From: Pogona vitticeps
Lineage: Eukaryota > Chordata > Lepidosauria > Squamata > Agamidae
DNA: 64,000 nucleotides
Assembly (NCBI RefSeq): GCF_051106095.1
Contig: NC_135793.1
Location: forward strand, 2,213,501 to 2,277,500
Reading direction: 5' to 3'
Part shown: positions 1-12,836 of the stretch, piece after piece
Layout: each line of letters starts with the position of its first letter
How positions within the stretch are numbered: position 1 is the stretch's first letter
Notes under the pieces: generated by a model
What the model was told of the DNA's origin: nothing
The model's database searches: none
What the model saw: the letters and a program-made list of their open reading frames with translations, nothing else
Translations under genes and position numbers: made by a program

Positions 1-236
1 GGCTGCAGAGCCGGAGGCTGGCGGCTTCCTTTCCCCAAACTTTCTTACCTAGTAGCCATCACACACACATCCAGCCTTGTTTGCCGAGAAGCTGCCAGAC
101 CTTATCTTTTCGCTTTCAAAAACCAAGACCAAACCCCGTCTCATTTTCAAACATTTTCCATTTTAGACAAATGCTTTCAAGACCCGTTTTCTGGAAAATC
201 ACTCGTAGAGACTTATTGCTTTATTGCCCTGCAGCC
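1..236. other. Intergenic sequence, nothing recognised
   Basis: No coding exon, RNA gene or named repeat is recognised between the window start and the AAT microsatellite. Open frames here are short and have no family resemblance. Confidence 0.5.
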
Positions 237-237
237 A

Positions 238-317
<80 letters not shown>
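237..317. repeat. (AAT)n microsatellite
   Basis: About 26 uninterrupted AAT units. On the minus strand it reads as a run of tyrosine codons inside a spurious open frame. It is a simple repeat, not a coding feature. Confidence 0.97.
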
Positions 318-318
<1 letters not shown>

Positions 319-2984
319 GGTTGCTTTTTCTCAACCCATTGACTCGGAACAGTGTCCCGGCCTTGGACTGTTGTGATAACAGAGAGCTCTCGGGGCTAAA
401 TTTCAAGTTTAACTTCTGTCTGTTTTGAACTTTGCTCAGCGGAGAATCTTTGCCATCATCTTCTGCCGGTCCGTGTGCAGGTCCTTTTCTCACTCCCTGC
501 CTGGGGAGGATGTGGCGTGCTTTTCATGGCTAGCCAAAAGATCCATTAGGTCTCAGGGTAGGGGTGGAAGCAGAAAGCTGCCCGACAGCGGCTGAAAAAT
601 GATCGCACAGGCACAGCTGCATTTCATCCGCCTGGTGTGTGATCAAGACTTCCAGTCTTTCTCTGCAAAGATCCCACTTCACACGGGAATTCCCACACTC
701 CGGCCCTATTCCATTGCAAACTTGAACCCATGAGATTTTTCCCCTTTCCGGGATCTTAGAAGGTGTCTGGTTCTTAAACAGAAATCTTTTCCAGATTGTG
801 ACTCAACAGCACAATTAGCATCATCCTTGAACTTCCAAATCCCCCCACCCTCTAAAGTAGAGGTTTCTAACCTTAAGGTCCCCAGGAAGAGCTGTTCTTG
901 CAGTCCATGTTAGTTTAAGGTTTGCTTATTTTGCTTTTCCTCCCAAAATTATGGAGCAACGCTGATGTGAAAACAAAACAAAATGCTCAAGAGTACATTC
1001 ATCTGTAAACAATGAGTCTTATAAGGTACCATGTGCCTGGCTAGTAAATTCTACTACTCCAAGTAGAATATAATTACAAATTACAATATATTTACCAAAT
1101 TACAGTATCCGTGCTAAATCTATATTAGTGTAATGCCACTATTAGGACAGGATATCTTTCCGAAAGATGGCAATTGGAAAATGGAAGGTGCTCTCCTGCA
1201 TTAATCTGTGTTATGAACGGATGGAAACTGAGTTTCCATGAAAAAACAACAAAGAGGCCAGTGACACCTTAAAAGCCAACATTTTAAAATTTGGAAGAAG
1301 CTTTTATGAACTGCAGCCCATTTAATTAGATGCCTCCAGCTGTCCTCCACAAAAGTGTTTGCCAAGTAAAACTCATCAGTCCTCAAGGGTGCCATAAGAT
1401 TCTTGGTTGGTTTTGCTGCAAAAGATGAACACTGTTGCTAAACACCCCCCCCCCTGCAAGTTTCCATAAATAAATCATTCCTCTTATCGGTTTATTGCTC
1501 ACGGTTTCTCTCTCTCTTCCCCTCCTCCATTTCAGGATACTTTCCAGATTTTTGAGAGGAGAGGGGAAAGAGACAGGCATAGGGGGCTGAGGGTGGTAGA
1601 AGGAAAGACAGCAACGCACAAAGAGGAGTAACTAGATGTAAAGGGGGGCAGAATTTGTTGACTTTTAATGCTGTTGCTGTTAAGTGCCATCAAGTCAGAG
1701 TTGACTTTTGGTGACTCTATGAATGAGAGATCTTCAGAAGGCTCTGCTGTCACCAGCTCGGCTTCATGCAAACTCAAGCCTGTGGTTTCCTTTAGGGAGT
1801 GAGTACATATCTTGCTTTTAATATCTCGTCAGCCGGAAGGATAATTTGCTTTAAAGTTTGCACAGTTCTTTGTGCCTCTGGATCCTGGGAGAAAGCGGCC
1901 ACGTTGGGTCAGGGATCCGAAGAGTTCCCACTCCCCAAATTAATTTTTCCCATCTTCTGAATGAAAACGAGAATGCTGATTTGTTTTCATGATTGCGGAC
2001 AGATCAATGCGCTCTGTGTCGCAGGTCATGCATCGGAAGAGCTTCCTACGCCCGAAGGTGCCCTAGCAGTGTTAAGGGTTGCCATTTTTTTAAAAAACAA
2101 CTGTATTGAAGCCTTTTTCCAGAATAACAGTTGAGCTGTTTCATAAATCATAGCAAAAAATAAAAAAAAATAGCATTGCAAGAGATGATTTCATGGTATT
2201 TTATCATGTGAGAATCCCGTGGGGAAATGGCCAGGACCAAAAGCAAACAAGGCAGGAGGTTGGGGGGGGGGGAGGGTTGGAAGAAGGAAATGTGTACATA
2301 ATTAGTCAAGCGACTTTCCAGAAAACAAAATCAGCCCCACTGGACAAAACAGGGGAAAGCGCCTAAGCCTTTGTGTATTTCCTGCTTAAAGGCGGAGGGG
2401 AATCACCGCATCACACGGCGCTGTTCCCACGCTACCCTGCAAAAACGGTCTTTGTGGTGCCCCCCTCCTCTTCTGTTCCTTCTCGTCTTCTGGAGAGTAT
2501 TTCTGCCTGAAGACAAACCGATCTCTTGATGTCCCGTGTCAAGCACGTCCTTGTTGTGTTTTTTAAAAAGACCAGAAAGGACAACTCGACCATTTAGGGC
2601 CAAGGAAGATTCCATAACAACGAAAGGGCTCTGGACGGTGACCAAAGTCAAACTTGGAAGGGGAATCATGAAGCTGGAAGGGCCACTGAGTCCAAATTAA
2701 CCAACTTTCCCCCCACCCCCACCCCTCTGGTTAATTAGGGTGGCCATTTATCTCTGTTCAGGGAGGGCAGCTCTCGGTTTGAAAGGCTGCCCTGGGATAA
2801 CTAAATAAATATTTTCCATCCCTTTGGCCAATTGCCTATCAAAACAGCCGACCCATTTCTGCAGCTAAAGGATCAAAACAAGGCCCAGACTTGAAAAGGC
2901 AGCCAGGTAGGAACTAGGAAAAGTGCCTTGAGGATCACCAGAGACCAAGGTCAAAATAATCTGCATTCTAGCAGTCCTGGTTCC
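318..2984. other. Intergenic sequence with weak repeat remnants
   Basis: No gene is supported. Around 1300-1445 the text resembles the 3' tail of a common reptile retroelement (a GGTGCCA-ATAAGA stretch followed by a TTTTGCTGCAA block). Around 858-905 there is a weak match to the start of the fold-back family seen at 57157. The rest is ordinary AT-rich non-coding DNA with short C and G homopolymers. Confidence 0.4.
1668..1790 (-). repeat. SINE 3'-part fragment
   Basis: The text AAGTGCCATCAAGTCAGA followed by GTTGACTTTTGGTGACTC matches the tail part of the repeat seen with its tRNA-like head at 33005-33245 and, more weakly, 59855-60090. Only the tail is present here. The family name is not certain. 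Confidence 0.5.
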
Positions 2985-3350
2985 TAGGTATACAGTACAT
3001 AGATATGAAAGATGGACAATGAAGAAAACTGACAGAGCTGAACGTGATTCCTTTGAAATCCGATTAACACCAGAAACCACCACGAAGACAAATAACTTGG
3101 TCCATGATCAAATCAAATTTAAAGGCTCACTAGAATCTAAAATAGCTAAACGGAGGCTGTTGTGCCTACGACATATTATAAGAAGGCAAGCCTCCCCGGA
3201 AAAGCTTACAATGCTAAGATCAGTCAAAGGCAGCTGGAAAAGAAGAAGATCCAGATGGATCAGCTCAATAAAAGAACCCACCCCCTCAAGTTTGCCAAAC
3301 TTTTACCAGGCTGGGCCGTTAATGGCAGGATCTTTTAGAAGTCGCTAGTC
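2985..3350 (+). mobile_element. BovB/RTE LINE 3'-end fragment
   Basis: The plus-strand translation from about 3010 has the order WTMKKTDR, then FEIR, then HIIRRQASPEKLTML, then KGSWKRRRSRWISSIKE. This is the pattern of the C-terminal part of BovB-type reverse transcriptase proteins (WTMKKADR..FGHIMRRQDSLEKTIMLGK..GRPRTRW). The reading frame decays after about 3290 and upstream domains are absent, so this is an old truncated copy. BovB elements are abundant in squamates. Confidence 0.75.
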
Positions 3351-3789
3351 CCCAGCGTTTCCATGGGGCCAGAAAGCACATAGCAAAAAAAGGGAGAAAA
3401 AAAAGTTAAATCCGTGGTTTTTTGTTCAGAGCAAACAACCTGGTTAAAGGGAACCAGACCCTCGGACCTCTGGCTTTGCTTCGGTGGGTGGTGTGTGAAA
3501 TAAACAGACTCTCGCATCCAGCAGGAAGTCCCCATGACCTCTTAAATGAGGTCATTTGTTTAGGAGGAGACAGGCGGCAGTAAGGAACGCTATCCTCTTC
3601 ATGTACGAAATCAAGGAGGGATTAAGCACTTCGAGCAGAGGCAGATCAGCTTCCTGTTCTCTCCGCTCAAAGGAGCCAGGGAAAGCTTTGCACAGGACGA
3701 CCAACGTTCTGGACGGGCTGGGTTGTCTTTTCAAAACGGGGAATTGACTTTGATTGCTTTCTGTCACTTTTCCAAATCAAAAAAACCAC

Positions 3790-3885
3790 AAGGTCCACTC
3801 AGGGTGAAAGGTAGTGGGTCCAAAGGAAGGGGGTTGGACTTGATGCCCTTACAGGCCCCTTCCAGCTTCACTATTCTAGGGTTCA
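3790..3885 (+). mobile_element. CR1-like LINE 3' tail
   Basis: The text GGTTGGACTTGATGCCCTTA, a CCCCTTCCAGCTTC block and an ATTCTAGG end match the conserved 3' terminus of CR1 LINEs (and SINEs that borrowed it). Only the tail is present, as is usual for 5'-truncated copies. A longer copy lies at 58455. Confidence 0.7.
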
Positions 3886-4477
3886 ACGTGAGAGCCTGTA
3901 GACTCTTCCCTCTGTAGCCCACAGCATCCTTCTTCCAATGCTCCTTCGGGAAAGTTTCATCATGTTTCATCATCATGCTTTGTAAGAGCAGCCCTCCACA
4001 CTCTGAAGTTCCTAAGAAAGCCAAAATAGGCATCCATGTTCAGGAGCCGCTGTGTTCTCCTCAGAATGTCAGGCAGAAGCTGGAGACAAATAGCCAGAAA
4101 GGAAGGATCTTCTCTCCTTCGAGGTTTCTGGGTCATCAAGCAGGAGTCAGTTCTGGAAAGGCTGTCTTGAAAAACCTCTATGCCATCAAGGGCATCCACC
4201 CATTACAAGGTCCTTTGTGAAAGATCCTGAGGGTAGGTTGCCTGGTGGGGCAGGCGCCCCAAGGAGCTGTGTCAAAAAAAGAGAGGAACTTTTCCAAGTT
4301 CTACTCGTGTTTCCAACAGCTTTCCTTGATTTTCAGCATGGCTCTCTACATGGCCTGGCCCCCCTCCCCCCAGCCCCTTGTTGTCCTCCACTCCTGGCAC
4401 AGTTGCGTCCAACACCTATAGATCTCTAGTGACACCTACTGGCAGACATGCTGTAATTAAGAGAAGAGGTCCTTCCT

Positions 4478-4600
4478 TAACAAATTCTATAAGGCGCCTT
4501 GGATCCTTCGGGAGAAAGGCGACATGCATTAAACAAATGAACGAATGAACAAACGAACAAACAAACAAACAAACTAACTAACTAACAAACAAATAAAAAG
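4478..4600 (+). mobile_element. LINE (L2-like) 3' tail with decayed A-rich repeat
   Basis: The text AAGGCGCCTTGGATCCTTCG, then GGGAGAAAGGCG, matches the 3' tail also seen at 10795-10850. It is followed by an imperfect AAAC/AACT repeat up to about 4597. It is a truncated LINE or SINE end with no coding remnant. Confidence 0.55.
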
Positions 4601-4786
4601 GCATCTAGAACTAGGGGAAGTGGGGCCACTCCCAGATATACCACACCCCCTCCATAAATTTTCAATTTTTTTCCTTTTTGCTACAATAAAAGCTGACTTG
4701 CATTGAGTTAAAGTCCTATCTGGTTCACGTCTGTGTACCAGGAAGAGCAACAGTTCTCCAGTTGTCAGAAAGCCTTCCCCCCCAGC

Positions 4787-4787
<1 letters not shown>

Positions 4788-4850
<63 letters not shown>
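4788..4850. repeat. (TTGA)n microsatellite
   Basis: About 15 tandem TTGA units. On the minus strand they read as INQS repeats in two overlapping spurious frames. Confidence 0.97.
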
Positions 4851-6424
4851 CCAAAGTTCTCTGGACACAACATGGTCTCTTAAGAAGGAACGCTCCGACA
4901 ATAATACTATAGGGCAATTGTTAAAGATGTGCATGATAAAACCAAGATAAAAGCAGCAGAAAGGGATCAAACCTTCATCTCGCTTTCATCTTCTCAGCCA
5001 CAGCTTTTTTTGGCACAAAGTCTGTGACACAGGCCTGCAACTTCCTTGAACTATTAATAAGCAGGGTGATTTTCCATGGCAGCAAAGCTGACCGTTCCAA
5101 TTTTGTATGGAAAGTAAAATTCAGGAAATAAACACAATATTTTATATATAACATTTACTATTGAAATAAATGTTAAAGGAGGGGTAATGGTTGGGATTCC
5201 CAGAGTTAATTTAAATCAGATCCTTCCAAAAATAGCCACTTCTCCTGGGGGTCAGTAGAGTGAGTCCAAAAGTAGACCAGCTGGATGTGGCGTTGCTCAA
5301 CCTTTTCTTTAAGCTCACGTTGCCTTTTGAGGAGCATGAATGTCTTTGCTCCCTTCCCAACTGCGCCATTAAGGAGAACAAGCACTCTGCACACCCCTGA
5401 AGGGTTGTATCTCCGTTGTTTTTTTCTGTTGTGTTCCATGTGCTGGGTTGACAGCTCGTCCTGCTGTGTCAGCAGGGTGACTCAGTTGACTTCAGACAAT
5501 GCCTTGAAGAGCGAATGGGGTCTTTCTGAAAAATGGAAGGCTTGCTCAACCCATCTCTCTGCCCATTAAATCCTCTGATAGATGTTTGAATGGGCCCCGC
5601 CTTGCATTAGGGGAAAAGGCAGTGCTAATTTCAGAATGTACTATTTCGGAAATGATGTAGCCGTCCGCCAGCTGTTTGGATTGCCTCGTATTTTCCATTC
5701 ACCGTTTCTACACACACACACCCTGCCAGATGCTCCACTCAGGGACCCAAGGAATCCCAGAAGATTTCCTACAGTTCACATGATCCCATCAACCTCCTCT
5801 TTCTCTCTTTCTGTTTCCAAAATCAGCAGCTGAGCAACTGCCAAAGTCCTCCTCGGTCCCAGAGGCCTCGATCCTTCTAGCAGAATAGAACAACGTCCAA
5901 GGAGCAAGGCTTTCCCATTGAACCCAGGCATCCTTCTACTTCCAGCAGGGAAATTTAGAGAAAGATGGGAGAGAGAAAGAGTTGCAATGAAGTCTGCCGG
6001 CCATTCAAAAACTCTCTCCTCCTCCTTCTTTAGAAGAAGACTTCTTTTCAATTATATTTCATAACAACGCTGCAATACAAATAGAATGCAAATCGGGGGG
6101 GGGGGACAATTGATGATGCAAATTATCTGTACAGTAAAGAAAACAGTTTTCTAACGTAAAGAAATCTGGAAACAACTGGGCATGCAAGAACAAGGAAATC
6201 CTTAGTGAGGGCCTCACTGCTGGCACCAGGATTCTGATCACTTTCGGCTTTCTCCCCATGCATCCCGCCACAATTATTTTTTTGCAGGTGGACATCAAAA
6301 GTCAAAAGGAGGTGTTAATTTTTTTTATCAACAGACAGATGCAAAATGCTTAAATAATGAGATTTTTCCCCTCCCCTGAATCTTTGCCCAAAGTCTGTCA
6401 TCCTTACAACTGTGCCCTTTTTTT
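4851..6424. other. Intergenic sequence, no gene seen
   Basis: No exon, RNA gene or clear named repeat is recognised. Open frames are under 100 codons and do not resemble known proteins. Confidence 0.45.
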
Positions 6425-6506
6425 GCAAAAATATTATGTTCCCTTTAGAGATTTTTGGGTTTTATATAAAACCCCCAAATCTCTAAAAGGAACATACTCT
6501 TTTTGC
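6425..6506. repeat. 82-bp near-perfect hairpin
   Basis: The arms begin GCAAAAATATTATGTTCC and end GGAACATACTCTTTTTGC, and run through TTTAGAGATTTTTGGG to the mirror CCCAAATCTCTAAA around a TATA centre. The arms are about 41 bp with a few mismatches and essentially no loop. Size and symmetry fit a very short mariner-type MITE (like the 80-bp MADE1 of mammals). A microRNA precursor is possible but not supported by anything else. Confidence 0.7.
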
Positions 6507-7234
6507 AGAATATATATATATGGTGCATGGCCACAGAGGGAGGCCATAAGGCCTAGAATCCTTGCAAGGCAAAGTTTAGTCTACTTTGAAAACTAATTGT
6601 GTCTTCCAGCCTCCTTCTCTTACTTCCCTACCACATGTATGAAATCATAATCCTTCGTTAAGGAACACAGCGATAATTTCCATGGCAACTGAAGGGAGTG
6701 AGAGAACTTCCCATCCTGGAGAATTTCGGTCGGTATAGAAACTGACAGAATGCTAATATTCCTCCACAAGGCCATTGCTAAAGATAAGAAGGCTGGCTCT
6801 CTGTCATGCTTCTTGACAACCCCACGAAATCCTGGAACCATCGACTATCACAGATTGATAAGGTGAAGGAAGATGTTTATGATGCAGTTCTGCCCCTCGG
6901 ATGTACTGTGGGCTTGCTCTAGCTTATTCTTCCCCCAGTAGGCAGGCACGCCATAGCTATGTCGGTGCATAAGAATTGCGTGTCATCAGCAAAAACTTCT
7001 GTTTTTAACGCACACAAGGTTTTCTTTCTTTAAGCTGCCAGCCAGGTGGAGCAACTCAAGAAGAAGTGATGTATAGATTCACATCAATACATCAGTACAA
7101 ATTCCCCCTTGGCAAATTTATTCTCTTCCACCCCCTCCATCCTGCAATGCTGCAAATTTTCTGTCCCCATGGCCAGTGGGGATTCTGGGGAGCTATAGTC
7201 CAGAAGAGTTATTTTTCTGAGCTCTGGAATCATC

Positions 7235-7342
7235 ATCATCATTGTCTTATAACTGCAGAGCTGGAAGGGATCCTATGAATCATTGAGTCAAGCCCCTGTC
7301 AAGGAGGTAAAGGCGGGAATCGAACTCCCAACCTCAGAGAGA
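7235..7342 (-). mobile_element. tRNA-derived SINE fragment
   Basis: The text AACTGCAGAGCTGGAAGGGA, CAAGCCCCTGTCAAGGAGG and GGGAATCGAACTCCCAACCTC is the reverse complement of a SINE with a tRNA-like B box and a CR1-like tail. Copies of the same family lie at 21140-21275 and 52485-52615. The outer part of the tRNA head is missing here. Confidence 0.65.
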
Positions 7343-7353
7343 TCATTTCTAGG

Positions 7354-7378
7354 TTTCTCTCTCTCTCTCTCTCTCTCC
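7354..7378. repeat. (CT)n microsatellite
   Basis: A pure CT dinucleotide run of about 12 units directly after the SINE fragment. Confidence 0.9.
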
Positions 7379-8128
7379 ATCTCCTCCCACCTTTAAAAAG
7401 GGGGCATTTATCCTCTAAAAAGAAGACAAAACAGCAGAACAATGTGCCTAAAACTGCATATGCTAATACAGTATGTTTTATCCTCTTTTCTGGAGAAGTG
7501 TTCTGGGACCACTCTGGTTCTAAAGCACCAGAAAGTTTCCATTGATGGGGTCCTTTTGTCTGAGGTTTGAAATGTGTTTTACAGCAGTCTTACAAAGCAT
7601 GATCACCTACTTTGGATAATCTCTTTCCAAAAGAAACAAAGAACCTCCACAATTTAAAAATAAAATTAAAGAAGTTGAGAATATTTAAATAGTAATTAGG
7701 GAAAAAATGCTTTGTGAGCCTTTGTAGATTCCAATCCACCACATCCAAGGAGAGGACAGGCCTTGTTTTTTTTTTGGGGGGGGGGGAAGGTGACAGTTCT
7801 CTTCTATATACAAGCCTACACACCATAAAAATGACCAAACTCTGTCCTTGATTGATGTCTGTCTTTCCAACTCCCGGATGCACAAAGGACATGATGAATG
7901 ATTGGCTTTGGTCCAGAAAGAAGATGCATGAAAGATGGGGGAGGAAGGCAATGCCAAGACTGGATTTCATTTGAAGAGAGCTTTTTCCTTTCCAAATACA
8001 AAGCCGTGTAATTGTGTCTCCAAAGAAGGATGTTTCTGTACATCAGAATTGAAAACCAGACCAAACCGTGGAGGTATATGCAGGATGCAGATGCTCCAGT
8101 GGTCTGTTTCTCTTTTCCCCACCTTTAC

Positions 8129-8156
8129 ACAAGCACACACACACACACACACACAT
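8129..8156. repeat. (CA)n microsatellite
   Basis: A short pure CA dinucleotide run. Confidence 0.92.
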
Positions 8157-10060
8157 CAGGCGTGGTAACAATGCTGGTTTGGGCTTCTGATGTTTGAAGA
8201 GTCCGAGGGCTGGTTAGCAGGAATACAGAGGAAGCTGTCGAGGAAAGACAGACAGCCTCAAAGGGGCTAAGCTCTCCAGCTCCCCCAAAGCTGATAGCAT
8301 CCTGCTTGGCCACATCAAAAGAGCTTGGCCCCTGTTTGATATTCCGCTCTTCCTTGAGTTTGGCAACACGAGCCAAGAGATGCCTGGAAGGATAGCACCC
8401 CCCCCCCAACCCAACAAATGAGGTGGGGAGAAGAAAAAGGTGGGGAGGGACAGCTGGCCGTGGATCGGCCAGCCTGGCTACATTCAACGTGGGAGGTCTC
8501 TTGTGAGATAGACCTCGGAAGATCAAAGAGCAGACCCCCCCCCAACGTCTTTGAGGATCCAACACCAGATAAAGGCTAGGCCACTTTCTATGCCTTCCCA
8601 CTTTAAACCTCTCTTTGAATGCCAGGGCCCGAAATCTCAGGTGGCCTGAGGGAAGGTCACCTGGCGGGTTGATCTTCCAAGGCTTTGGGTCATTTCCTGG
8701 AAACCTGAAAAAAAGATGGCATCATGGGGGTGGGGTGGGGTGGAAATGTAACATATGACCTGGAACTCTTAAACCAGGAGGTGTGCGTCTCTCTCTCTCT
8801 TTCTCTCTGTGTGTGTTTTGACTGTTGTTTTTTCTATTGAAAGGTCAAAGACTAAAGAAAGCTCCAGATGTGTCTAACTGGAGTTGATGTGACAGAATGA
8901 GGAAATGTTTGGGATTCCTTTAAAAAGAAATAGACCCCTGATAATATTAAACGATAAACAAATCTATATGTCCCCCTTTCAAAAAACTTTAGTGGGATTT
9001 CTTAAAGAGTAAAGAATACTACCTTATTTGACCATGTTCCCCAAATCTACTAGTCTTTCCCCTACACCCCACACCTGTGTTACAGAAGTGTTGAGAGGGT
9101 GCTCTTAATATTGGGTTGATGACTAATACCAACACAGTCATATAATGGGCTAACGTCTACTGCCAGTTCCAACTAGAGCAAGACCCTAGAATCCGTTAGA
9201 CATAACCAGTCCACGTTTTCATTCACTGAAACTGACCTGCTCTCTTTGGGATGACCAGATGGACTTACAACAATCCAATATAATTTTGGGACACGAATTT
9301 GCAAAGAGATGGAAACTTTCTGCAAATTCTTTTGGTCAAAATTACGCCAGAGCAAAAATCTTCTAGAACCCCAGCAGAGGGCACTCCAGCACTTCACTTT
9401 GGACCTGAAGACCAATCCGCACAATCCTGATTTTCCAACATAATTTCAACACAGCCGGGTCAGAACTTAGGGTCTTTCTAAACTCAACAGAGCGGCAAAC
9501 TGGCACAGGTAAAATTAAATGAACAACTGGCTTAAATCACCATGTACAATGAACGAGTGTTGGGATAACCTTTGGAGAATTCAAACCACTAATTAAAAAA
9601 AAGAGAGAAATGTTTGGTTATAGTTTTCTTTTTTAAAAAAGATTAACTAATTGCAGAAAATATGGTTGGTTTATTGGCTGTGAGAATCTGAGAAATGTAG
9701 CAGAAAACAATGGCTTTTCCCACATGCAGTCTGTATGTGGAGTCCAGCTGGAAGTAAGTTAGATTCCTTGCTACCATCCAGATAAAATGCATTAAAGGAG
9801 TTTTTGTAAAAGTCAAAATCGTAGGGAAGACCCCTCTCCTTCGATTGTACCAGCTGGCTTCCACCTCAGAATTGCTAAAAACATGTAGAAGATAAAGGCT
9901 ATAACTAGAGTGATGGCTTAGCATAGTGGCTAAGAGTGTGAGATAAGTGATCAGTTCAGCATGACATGCTCTATCTCTCCAATTCGGCATCCCAGCTCCC
10001 ATTCAAAACAGGGTCATCACGATATTGGTTCACCTTTACATGAGTGGTCGGTTCATGGAA
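8157..10060. other. Intergenic sequence, no gene seen
   Basis: Several open frames occur on both strands (the longest is 158 codons, at 8125-8601 minus). They overlap each other, contain low-complexity runs and show no known domain or splice structure. Nothing here is supported as a gene. Confidence 0.45.
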
Positions 10061-10125
10061 TGCCAGATGTTTGTAGACCGCAGCCCCAGCAGCTTTGGCC
10101 AGTAGGGGGTCCAACATCTGGGAGG
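10061..10125. repeat. Fold-back repeat fragment
   Basis: CCAGATGTTTGTAGACCGCA and the mirror GGGGTCCAACATCTGG form a short inverted pair around AGCTTTGGCCAGTAG. This matches a palindromic repeat that is common in reptile genomes and related in style to the element at 57157-57282. Confidence 0.45.
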
Positions 10126-10679
10126 CTGTAAATTATTCAGCTTCAGTCGGTTAGATGGGACTGTTATAAAGACCCACAGAATGTGTTTCTTGGAGAAAAA
10201 CAATAAAGGAGTCAATACTGATGGGTTGGTTCATGGGGCAGAAAAAGGTCCCAGGCTCAAACGGTGGCATCTCCCCTGGACTGATCCGAAGCCGATTACC
10301 AACCCTCTTGTCCAGAGAGCTGAGTGCTGAAACCCTACTGGGTGCAGATGGTCAACCAGTTATCTAAGTCAGCTCTTCCCTTTTTTTGCTGAATGAAAGT
10401 CATCCTCTTAAATACAGAAAGTGCAGGGCCACTTGTTTGCATGCCAAAATGCTCCAATATCACAACATGTCATGAAAGCAAGAGCCATTCCAACACAGAG
10501 TGTCGCTCCCTGACTTACAAACATTTGCTCCCAGGTGGAGTCTTTCCTACATTTTCGAGAACATAACAGCATCATGAACCCTGGTACATGCATATTGAAT
10601 GTTTCTTAAAATAGTCTTGCTGACACACCTGGATTACTCAGAAGAGGGTGTGGAGAAAGGCAGGAACTTTTTTTATATA

Positions 10680-10865
10680 TATGCCAGGCACAGAAATGGA
10701 TTTCCATGTTTAATAATTTAATAAAGTACTTATTCAATTCTTTTTAAAAATATTTTGTATATTTACTGTTTTAGCTTTTAAATACTGTTTTAGTGATGTA
10801 AGCCGCCCTGGGTCCTTTTGGGGAGAAAGGAGGCATAGAAATATTTTAAATAAATAAATATTTCT
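10680..10865 (+). mobile_element. LINE (L2-like) 3' tail
   Basis: A TTTTA-rich lead, then GTAAGCCGCCCTGGGTCC, GGGGAGAAAGGAGGCATAG and an AAATAAATAAATA end. This is the typical 3' terminus of a reptile L2-like LINE with its short A/T-rich repeat end. It carries no coding remnant. Confidence 0.65.
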
Positions 10866-12772
10866 GGCCATATTTACAAGCCTGCTTCTGGTTCTCCCTT
10901 TCTAGGTTTTGATTATTTTTATTCCTGTTGCTACTCAATAAATTACTTCATTACAGCGCGCCCCTCCTGCCGTCCTGGCTGTCTCTTATTTCATCCAGCC
11001 AGCCTCAGGTTGGGCCACAAGCACCTCTTGAGTGTTGATCAGAAATGGAAGCTGTTCCTTGAAGGGACCATATTGGAGGTCTCCGACTTCCAAGCTAGTT
11101 TATGATTGTCACATCTCTAAACTTACAGGACAATGAGAAACACTGTTCTCTGCTAAATCGTTTAGAAATTGACGTATGTTCCAAACTGTCCTTATTTAGC
11201 ATTAGGGGCAACTTAAGTAATAAAATAGGGGAATCCTGTGAAATTTTACCCTGGTTTAAAATCGGGCTAATCAGCAACAGCCTTGGTGACCCCAACCTTT
11301 CTGCCAAGAAACAGTGAATTCTCCTCTCCAACTCCATCACTCTCGCGTCATGTCATGAGCAAGGGTGAACCTCTGTCAGACTTGGTGGGAAGGTGCTTTT
11401 CACAAAAAGGGAGAATTTTGTTAAAAACGATCTAGTCTGAGAACAAAGGTAGGAACAGGAAAGGGCTCATACTGTCTCCTTGGACTGTGGACAGGGATCC
11501 CACCTCAGGAATCTGTCTGAACAGCACACTGGACTCTCCATTCCAAGCTTGCAAAAGCATTAGCTGTGTTGGCTGTTAGATTTGTGTGTGTGTATACAAA
11601 CAAACAAAACTCTTCCCCAAGTTCAGCTCCATCGGTGATGTTTTTCAGTCAAAGCATTGACTTCCTCATGGTTTGCATCCAAAACCAGCGATCTTTCGAA
11701 GTCTGGGATTTTACGGAGTGATAAATGACACACCCTGACTTTCTCTCTCTCTGCCACTGTGGCCACACAACCGAGCAAAGAAAAATGAAAGGTGGCGCTG
11801 ATTCTATCATCCGGCAGGTGCTGAGCCTGTTAGCACCTGCTCCACACCCCAGACCTCCTGCACGGAGCTACCACCACACGCTCCTAAGAGCAAGTGGGTG
11901 GAGCGCCCTCGGTCGCTGCTTGCTTGGAGAGCTGTGAGTTGGCCAGGGCGACTGGGGCTTTGACACCAGGGCCAGTGAGATCCAAAGGGCGTCAACATTT
12001 GTCATTTGCTCTTGGAGCAAACCTGTCCACAGGAAGTGCCTGCACTGCCTCCAGCTGCTCAGGGCAGTGGGGAAGCCGCACGGCTGCCACACACCAACAG
12101 GTAAGGATACCTCCCTGGTCCAAAAGGAGCAGCAAAGCCCGGGGTGCCACGACCACTAATTGCAGCTCTGCCCCTCCGACGTCCTCCTTGCTGATCACCA
12201 CCAGAGATGTCCCTCCTTCTCTGATGGCGCTGCCATCCCAAGTGAAACAGGAACCCATGTCCACAGGAAGAACATCTGGTTGTTCGGCCCACTTCCCACC
12301 CACCAAAGGGGCCGGCTGTACTGCACTAACAAGGTTCCTTTCATGATCTGTTGATCAATGACATTTTGGATCATTCATCTCTGTAGGGAGCCGAAAGAAA
12401 TTCGAATCCAGGGAAATTCTGGAGCAGCTGCGTTTCGTTGTTCCCGCTCCTGATGCTGTGGTGCCCTTCTCAACGACAGGAAAAGTTATGTCAGTGGCTA
12501 CAATTCCTCTGAATACACCGGCTAGCACAGTTAGTAGTCATGCCGCCTGGAGGGTTTTTGACTTGTACTCCAAAAGAAAAAAAGCGGGGGGGGGGGAAGA
12601 AGAATCAAATTTCCCTACCTTTGGTCCTGATGTGTCCAGGAGAAAGAATGTTTTATGTGAATGTCCTTCAGTAACGGTGTATTTGGGCCCGGCTAATGAA
12701 TGAAGCATCATTACAGTACTGTTGCAAAGTTGACGTATCTCTGTGCACTTTTTGGACTGGCAGATGGTGTTG
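10866..12772. other. Intergenic sequence; GC-richer unassigned stretch at 11.8-12.35 kb
   Basis: No gene is supported. At about 11800-12350 the base composition is clearly more GC-rich than around it. Open frames exist on both strands (150 codons plus, 104 codons minus), but neither has a recognised domain. It could be a decayed repeat or an old gene fragment. I do not assign a function. Confidence 0.35.
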
Positions 12773-12773
12773 C

Positions 12774-12836
<63 letters not shown>

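Noticed and set aside
221-493. 90-codon minus frame with a long tyrosine run
   Set aside because: It is the translation of the AAT microsatellite with no start context, domain or splice structure.
8125-8601. 158-codon minus frame
   Set aside because: It starts in a CA repeat, overlaps two other frames and has no recognised domain or splice signals.
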